Assembly: GCA_900617975.1 (NCBI GenBank)
Contig: UZAE01000502.1
Coordinates: forward strand, 1 to 22,137
DNA: 22,137 bases
Source of the DNA: Rodentolepis nana
Lineage: Eukaryota > Platyhelminthes > Cestoda > Cyclophyllidea > Hymenolepididae
Direction: 5' to 3'
Positions 20,201 through 22,137 of the stretch are shown piece by piece. The notes under the pieces are model-generated. The model was given only the letters and a program-made list of their open reading frames with translations, ran no database searches and was not told the DNA's origin. Within the stretch, counting starts at the first letter, position 1; each line of letters opens with the position of its first letter. A program made the position numbers and the translations under genes.

Positions 20201-21268
20201 TCGACTGGACATTCGAGTTAGAAGGGCGATTCAACCCCCTGCAGAAATGCAACAGAGAAGAATGTATACTGTCTCCTCGAACAGTGAGTTAACTGAGTTT
20301 CGATTTTATTTCGCAAATAAAATAGTTGCTTTGGGTTTTTTTCCCACTATCAATTTTGATTGGTCTAAACGTATATCGATTTTTGATTCATTGTCTTTTC
20401 ATTGGTCCTTCTCTACCGCGTTCCTAGAAATTCTAACACTCCTTTGCTTGTATTCGCAAAAAGAATTTCTAATACTGTTTATCAAACAAGTGCTTTTGGT
20501 AATTTCCAATCGATTTTTTGGATTTTAACTTAACGCCAAACTCCTATCAACTACATAATTTGAAGAGAAGGAGAACCTGGTTAGCAATAATAGAATTATC
20601 TGAGAAAATGAGATTAAATAAGAAAATGTTAGCTTTTACAGCTCTGTATCCCCTGAGGAGGTGACCATTTCCTCGTATTAAAGTGAAATAGAAAGAACTG
20701 ATTAACCTCTTCAAGAACTTCTATAATTTCTCATCTCTTTGGCAGGTGTTTTGTCCTCATTAGCGGCTCTCGTTCCAAGTTTAGCAGCTCGTCAACTCAG
20801 AGAATCGTCAAGTCGCCTCACGAAGCGCGCCTTGTCACCCCCATCTACTGCGCAAAGCTCCTCGTCGATTAATCGAATTCTTCCAATCGGACCTCCTGCC
20901 GAAGTTGTCTATGTGCTGATTCTATTTCTTCTATTTCTCTTCATTATTCATGTCTTGGGTCACATCACTCAACCTGGTACGTGGATTTAACACTTTTTTG
21001 TGACCATATCATTTTACTGCCATAATTCACGCGGAGTTTTACTTGAAGACCCGTCACATTACTGGATTGGCTGTACGCCTGCTCAGACGTCTGATCCAAA
21101 TGCTACGACATCTGCGGCTATTTTCACTTTCAGACCACCGGATAAAGTTACACCATTAACCTATTGGAGACGGGTTTTTGTGTTGGTGATCTATCTTTGC
21201 CTCAAATCGGCCTACACATTCAGTGTCACTCTGACAGCTTTCATTATTGTCACTCGATACTTTACTAG
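1898..21268 (+). CDS. Large EGF / TNFR-module multi-pass membrane protein (overall gene model)
   Basis: Exons, all joined in compatible phase by GT-AG introns: 1898-2023, 2097-2278, 2634-3028, 3105-3260, 3617-3781, 15356-15430, 15470-15544, 15622-15696, 15779-15939, 16110-16394, 16466-16866, 16940-17157, 17229-17465, 18612-19141, 19234-19290, 19722-20283, 20746-20976, 21049-21268. The model codes for nearly 1,400 residues and is still open in phase 2 at its last exon. Order of parts: basic tail, hydrophobic anchor, unrecognised ectodomain start, EGF-like, calcium-binding EGF-like, three TNFR-like Cys modules, long Asn-glycosylation-rich region, 12-Cys domain, further ectodomain, then at least two membrane segments. 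By architecture it is a cell-surface receptor or channel-like protein. I do not recognise the family and give no symbol. The weakest points are the first exons, the 11.6-kb intron and the 3' end. Confidence 0.65.
2634..3260 (+). CDS. Anchor segment, ectodomain start and first EGF-like module
   Basis: There are two exons, 2634-3028 and 3105-3260, with a 76-nt intron between them (acceptor preceded by a long pyrimidine tract). The first begins in phase 2 after TTTTTAG. It encodes a hydrophobic stretch (FTVLNIVAISCIITVAMA) preceded by basic residues, then a Ser/Thr/Pro-rich segment with NTT and NRT glycosylation sequons. No ATG lies before the hydrophobic stretch in this frame, so the start must be in an upstream exon; the ATG at 2689 has a good context but would remove the membrane segment. 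The second exon is symmetrical, phase 1-1, and encodes a Cys pattern C-x5-C-x3-C-x7-C-x-C. This is an EGF-like module whose last Cys lies in the following exon, with an unusually long final loop. Confidence 0.75.
3617..3781 (+). CDS. Calcium-binding EGF-like module exon
   Basis: A 165-nt symmetrical phase 1-1 exon, bounded by CTGCAG and GTGAGT. It encodes the last Cys of the preceding EGF and then DVDEC, the hallmark start of calcium-binding EGF domains. The Cys spacing is C-x8-C-x6-C-x8-C-x-C-x5-C, with an Asn two residues after the third Cys. All six cysteines are present. If the donor were ignored, the frame would stop at 3823-3825. The exon ends in phase 1, which fits the phase-1 exon at 15356; no fitting exon was found in between. 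Confidence 0.8.
4687..4706 (+). other. G-rich tract with quadruplex potential
   Basis: The motif is GG-A-GGGGG-TT-GGGGG-A-GGGG. Four G-runs with very short loops would allow a quadruplex (the first run has only two G directly, or the runs can be split differently). It lies inside the long intron and no function is implied. Confidence 0.4.
5171..5196 (+). repeat. Mariner terminal inverted repeat, 3' end of element
   Basis: This 26-bp end is directly preceded by TA. It pairs with the other end with mismatches at positions 3, 18 and 25. Confidence 0.95.
5245..6317 (-). pseudogene. Mariner transposase, broken by a frameshift
   Basis: The N-terminal part (6317 to 5964) carries the helix-turn-helix DNA-binding region, with recognisable mariner blocks: VYGDEAL, QNWFERFRSGDFSL and SGRPVEVDE. 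The C-terminal part (5898 to 5245) is in another frame and carries the catalytic core: GDEKW (first Asp), HHDNARPH (second Asp) and SPDLAPSDY (third Asp). There are 34 residues between the second and third Asp. The two frames are joined near 5963-5980 at adjacent T-runs (A-runs on the coding strand), so one indel in a homopolymer explains the break. The extreme N terminus also looks degraded, and no convincing start near the usual position was seen. All catalytic residues survive, which suggests recent inactivation or a sequencing error in the homopolymer. Confidence 0.93.
6436..6461 (-). repeat. Mariner terminal inverted repeat, 5' end of element
   Basis: The transposase-promoter-side end, directly followed by TA at 6462-6463. 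Reading inward it begins TTGGGTTGGCAACTAAGACA. Confidence 0.95.
6711..6945 (+). repeat. Interspersed repeat family, copy C (3' truncated)
   Basis: Matches the family from AAATGGCAGGAGTTTTGATAG to TTGGAAGTCAGAAGTCA, then the similarity stops. It therefore lacks the last third, including the GGTAAGTCTATC motif. It contains an expanded GACA microsatellite where the other copies have only one or two units. The 76-codon ORF at 6749-6979 is a translation through this repeat. Confidence 0.8.
6839..6858 (+). repeat. (GACA)5 microsatellite
   Basis: Five perfect GACA units inside repeat copy C. Copies A, D and E have short GACA stretches at the same place, so the tract grew from the repeat itself. Confidence 0.9.
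6983..6988 (-). promoter_or_regulatory. Possible polyadenylation signal for the Gly/His/Tyr-rich gene
   Basis: AATAAA on the minus strand (TTTATT on the plus strand), about 200 nt after the stop codon at 7190. No closer canonical signal was seen. This is weak positional evidence in AT-rich DNA. Confidence 0.3.
7190..8097 (-). CDS. Secreted Gly/His-rich and Tyr-rich protein (nested gene)
   Basis: Two exons, 8059-8097 and 7190-8020, joined by a 38-nt GT-AG intron (donor GTAAGA, acceptor TTCTAG) in phase 0, giving 289 residues. The first exon plus the start of the second encode a signal peptide (MKRLIVILIIQSLITV, cleavage probably near TEA-CG). Residues about 30-105 are rich in Gly, His, Asn and Pro, with two copies of GHRPEHG. 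Residues about 130-235 are rich in Tyr, Glu, Gln, Ser and Asn. The C-terminal 40 residues form a charged helix (AEIARLTRLNEERM). A TATA box lies 42 bp upstream of the ATG. The mature part has a single Cys near its start. I recognise no domain. His-rich plus Tyr-rich composition recalls flatworm eggshell precursors or metal-binding secreted proteins, but that is inference from composition only. Confidence 0.8.
8139..8145 (-). promoter_or_regulatory. TATA box of the Gly/His/Tyr-rich gene
   Basis: TATAAAT on the minus strand, 42 bp before the ATG at 8097. This would place the transcription start about 10-15 nt upstream of the ATG. Confidence 0.6.
8146..9824. other. AT-rich intronic stretch, no supported gene
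   Basis: No gene could be supported on either strand. A (TAA)n-like tract lies near 8709-8725. Two open frames, 8881-9063 (GTG start) and 9120-9473 (117 codons, strongly hydrophobic, AT-driven composition), have no recognisable domain, promoter or splice context. The stretch around 8880-8985 is less AT-rich than its surroundings and is open in both directions, so it could be a decayed coding fragment. Confidence 0.5.
9825..10140 (+). repeat. Interspersed repeat family, copy D
   Basis: A full-length copy from AAATGGCAGGCGTTTTGATAG to GGTAAGTCTATC and the final CACACCCC. It is preceded by a TTTA-rich stretch, as in copies A and E, and carries an 11-G run at 9916-9926. Confidence 0.85.
10141..10939. 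other. Upstream region of the acidic protein gene, nothing recognised
   Basis: AT-rich sequence between repeat copy D and the TATA box. The 65-codon ORF at 10097-10294 starts in the repeat and is not supported. A small direct repeat of TCTAAT-type words lies near 10800-10820. No other features were seen. Confidence 0.5.
10940..10949 (+). promoter_or_regulatory. TATA box of the acidic secreted protein gene
   Basis: TATATATAAA, ending 41 bp before the ATG at 10990. This implies a short 5' leader, as for the two other genes in the same intron. Confidence 0.65.
10990..12001 (+). CDS. Secreted acidic Asp/Ser/Glu/Asn-rich protein (nested gene)
   Basis: Three exons, 10990-11064, 11217-11286 and 11322-12001, joined in phases 0 and 1 with introns of 152 and 35 nt, giving 274 residues. 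Exon 1 is exactly a signal peptide (MRVPLLIPLSLLFPLL). Exon 2 and the start of exon 3 encode a predicted helical region of about 60 residues with three Cys (LKSCLDD, LVECISS, DECPTF). Residues about 95-225 are low-complexity and highly acidic, dominated by Asp, Ser, Glu, Asn, Gly and Tyr, with a few Cys. The C terminus is Cys-rich (CLCANHKCSC). The open frame extends upstream from 11322 to a GTG at 11291, but that part is the intron. An acidic, Ser-rich secreted protein could bind calcium or be phosphorylated; this is inference. The family is not recognised. No canonical AATAAA follows within 200 nt. Confidence 0.78.
14325..14339 (+). repeat. (AG)n microsatellite
   Basis: An uninterrupted AG tract of about seven units. 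Confidence 0.9.
14475..14487 (+). repeat. (AC)n microsatellite
   Basis: A short uninterrupted AC tract of about six units. Confidence 0.9.
14542..14547 (-). promoter_or_regulatory. Polyadenylation signal of the HLBP-like gene
   Basis: AATAAA on the minus strand, 37 nt after the stop codon at 14584-14586. The surrounding TTTA-rich tract offers further overlapping copies. Confidence 0.6.
14584..15113 (-). CDS. Antigen B / hydrophobic ligand-binding protein (HLBP)-like gene
   Basis: Exons: 15064-15113 (signal peptide, MAVLALLSTLILLSAA), 14758-14911 and 14584-14684. The last two join in phase 1 across a 73-nt intron. The encoded mature part is about 84 residues, almost entirely charged helix without Cys, with the block EKFMEDDKLGTDVLETGKRL. 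This lines up with the FxExDxLGxxVxxxxKxL core of cestode antigen B / HLBPs, small helical lipid carriers secreted by tapeworms. TATA box and AATAAA are both well placed. One oddity: the signal exon ends in phase 2 (CA before GTAAGT), while exon 14758-14911 must be entered in phase 0 because TAG precedes its frame, so the canonical join gives an immediate stop. A possible 39-nt exon around 14987-15025 is open but does not repair the phase. The gene is either broken at the donor, has an unseen exon, or contains a one-base sequence error. Confidence 0.75.
15147..15152 (-). promoter_or_regulatory. TATA box of the HLBP-like gene
   Basis: TATAAA on the minus strand, 34 bp before the ATG at 15113. 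It implies a leader of only a few nucleotides. Confidence 0.6.
15356..15696 (+). CDS. Three tandem TNF-receptor-like Cys module exons
   Basis: Exons 15356-15430, 15470-15544 and 15622-15696 are each exactly 75 nt, each phase 1-1, separated by introns of 39 and 77 nt. Each encodes one module with identical spacing C-x3-C-x9-C-x7-C. The second (CPPGMYIARPC, then DLVC) is very close to the CPPGTY...C...DTVC pattern of TNF/NGF receptor Cys-rich repeats; the first has CPTGYWLYGNC and the third is more diverged (CISEEFEFTPC). The exon symmetry and equal size indicate origin by exon duplication. The first exon needs one base from an upstream exon, consistent with the calcium-binding EGF exon ending at 3781. 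Confidence 0.85.
15779..16866 (+). CDS. Middle ectodomain exons
   Basis: Exons 15779-15939, 16110-16394 and 16466-16866, all well delimited (acceptors CATTTTAG, CTCTTTCAG and TTTTAG; donors GTTAGT, GTGAGG and GTAAAG). The first encodes a beta-rich-looking segment directly after the TNFR-like modules. The second and third encode Ser/Asn/Asp-rich sequence with several N-glycosylation sequons (NRT, NHS, NET, NVT) and four Cys in total. No known domain was recognised. The last exon ends in phase 2 at GTAAAG; reading on would give TAA immediately, so splicing to the Cys-rich exon at 16940 is required. Confidence 0.75.
16940..17157 (+). CDS. Twelve-Cys domain exon
   Basis: A 218-nt exon bounded by TTTTAG and GTAAGT. 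It encodes 72 complete residues with 12 Cys, including CRACLVRC, CFDCCAKDNC and HRCLMRLC. The density and a CC pair suggest a compact disulfide-bonded module in the ectodomain. It is unlike the EGF or TNFR-like spacing seen earlier in the same protein. I do not recognise it. Confidence 0.75.
17229..20283 (+). CDS. Membrane-proximal ectodomain exons
   Basis: Exons 17229-17465, 18612-19141, 19234-19290 and 19722-20283, in compatible phases 1, 0, 0 and 1. The 18612 exon is entered at TTTTAG; the alternative acceptor at 18595 gives a quick stop. The sequence looks like a folded beta-rich extracellular region interrupted by low-complexity Gly/Ser loops (near 18870-18960 and 19985-20030) and has an NFT sequon. 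Only a few Cys are present. The tiny 57-nt exon encodes 19 residues. The intron 17466-18611 (1.1 kb) holds a 9-G run at 18403-18411 and nothing else I can support; the other two long introns (19291-19721, 20284-20745) hold nothing recognised. The ORF extending from 20284 to 20528 is intron read-through. Confidence 0.72.
20746..21268 (+). CDS. C-terminal transmembrane exons
   Basis: Exons 20746-20976 and 21049-21268 are separated by a 72-nt intron whose acceptor (ACTTGAAG) is weak. The first ends with a strong membrane helix (EVVYVLILFLLFLFIIHVLG) after a Ser/Arg-rich juxtamembrane stretch. The second encodes a 40-residue loop with one Cys and an NAT sequon, then a second long hydrophobic segment (VFVLVIYLCLKSAYTFSVTL and onward), ending YFTR at a GTAAGC donor in phase 2. 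With the proposed N-terminal anchor this gives at least three membrane segments. The NAT sequon would then sit on the cytoplasmic side, so the topology is uncertain. The gene probably continues to the right. Confidence 0.72.
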
Positions 21269-21424
21269 GTAAGCAACAGGGAAGTTCAGTCTTATGATTA
21301 ATTACAAAGCAGTAAGTCAGCCACTTACCCGGCTGCAAACTTCAAACTTTCGTGGGAAAAGAAATAGTAACGATTATATGAATGGCAGTGATTGAAACAT
21401 CAGGAGATCGTGATGTTTCTGCAG

Positions 21425-21463
21425 ACTAACTTGGAAATCGATTACGATAAAATTCAAACTATG
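21425..21463 (+). CDS. Candidate next exon of the large gene
   Basis: The acceptor TTTCTGCAG precedes 21425 and a GTGAGA donor follows 21463. The phase-2 entry gives 13 residues (LTWKSITIKFKLW) after the shared Arg. An alternative is a terminal exon from 21478 (after GATTTTAG), which would add about 19 residues and stop at 21535-21537. Neither is well supported and no polyadenylation signal was seen nearby. Confidence 0.3.
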
Positions 21464-21841
21464 GTGAGAGATTTTAGAGGCCGGGTTTTTCGAAACAGAA
21501 TTACTCCCAGTCTATTAAGACTGGAGACTGGCTTATAAACTTCGATTAGTTGAATGTAGCGCTCATTACCTATTTTTATAAATTACAAATGAGGTGAGGT
21601 GTAACAATACTTGCTAGATTTTAAACCGAATTTATAGGATCAGACATTTGGCGCCATCCTACGCACTATAAACAAAAACATGAAAACAGGGCCTTTCTCA
21701 TCGCTAGGTTGGGCTTGTGTCCCACCTTAACTTGTCATTGCAATAACATGAACGGTTGGCTGCTGTTAAGGTGCCCATAGGTGCTAACGATTAAATCCTG
21801 GAGTAATTCAAAGCCCAATCGTTTTATTTATTTATTTATAA

Positions 21842-22137
21842 CAAATGGCAGACGTTTTGATAGTTATCATTAGCCCTTTAGTTGACTTCGGGCTTCACAG
21901 AGGGGAGGAGGAACATCAAAGTGAGAAGAATTCGGGAGGGAGAATAGAAGAGTGATTCACAGATGTAAAAGAAACAGACAGACACAAACGCTCAGAAAGG
22001 GTAAGATGAGTTCTCTGGTAGGGGTCGAATATGACATACAGTGGGGGTGATGGTAGTTTGAAGTGAGAAGTCAGCTGCCGGTTAATAGACTTTTTTGCCG
22101 TAGGATTATACGTTGCCCAGGGTGCACCACGAGGAGG
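21842..22137 (+). repeat. Interspersed repeat family, copy E (cut by window end)
   Basis: The closest relative of copy A. It is preceded by TTTATTTATTTATAAC and runs from AAATGGCAGACGTTTTGATAG to the end of the window within GCACCACGAGGAGG. Its 3' end is outside the window. Confidence 0.85.

Noticed and set aside
20284..20528. C-terminal extension of the ORF that starts at 19887
   Set aside because: A GTGAGT donor ends the exon at 20283 in phase 1, matching the acceptor before 20746. The rest is AT-rich intron.
1..22137. CRISPR arrays, tRNA or rRNA genes, bacterial operons
   Set aside because: No regularly spaced short repeats, no tRNA- or rRNA-like sequence was recognised, and the gene structure is clearly eukaryotic with introns.

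Overview
The window looks like nuclear DNA of a parasitic flatworm, most likely a tapeworm (cestode). Four things point there. (1) A minus-strand gene at 14584-15113 encodes a small helical protein with the FxEDxLGxxV core of the cestode-restricted antigen B / hydrophobic ligand-binding protein (HLBP) family. (2) All GT-AG introns I could reconstruct fall into two short classes, 35-39 nt and 71-82 nt, plus a few long ones. (3) The sequence is AT-rich with long non-coding stretches. (4) It carries interspersed repeats and a mariner element. I recall tapeworm short introns being described as bimodal near these two sizes; that recollection was not checked.

The backbone of the window is one large plus-strand gene. 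It can be followed exon by exon, with matching intron phases, from about 1.9 kb (possibly 1.46 kb) to 21.3 kb, and it probably continues beyond that. The product has a basic, Ser/Lys/Gly-rich N-terminal tail, one hydrophobic signal-anchor-like segment, and an EGF-like and a calcium-binding-EGF-like module. These are followed by three identically sized 75-nt exons, each carrying a TNF-receptor-like Cys module, a long unrecognised ectodomain with a second 12-Cys domain, and at least two C-terminal membrane segments. I do not recognise the full architecture.

Between the calcium-binding EGF exon (ends 3781) and the first TNFR-like exon (starts 15356) lies an inferred 11.6-kb intron. It appears to host three compact genes for small secreted proteins: a Gly/His/Tyr-rich protein on the minus strand (7190-8097), an acidic Asp/Ser/Glu-rich protein on the plus strand (10990-12001), and the antigen-B/HLBP-like gene on the minus strand (14584-15113). 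Each has a TATA box 34-42 bp before its ATG and a hydrophobic signal-peptide exon. In the HLBP-like gene the signal exon does not join the next exon in phase by any canonical splice site I could find.

The same intron holds a full-length mariner element (5171-6461) with terminal inverted repeats, a TA duplication and a frameshifted transposase. It also holds two of the five copies of an interspersed repeat of about 310-330 bp (starting near 31, 1036, 6711, 9825 and 21842; the last runs off the window). The remaining stretches, notably 8.15-9.8 kb and 12.0-14.5 kb, hold nothing I can support as a gene.

All gene structures were read by eye from splice signals and reading frames. No homology search or transcript evidence was available.
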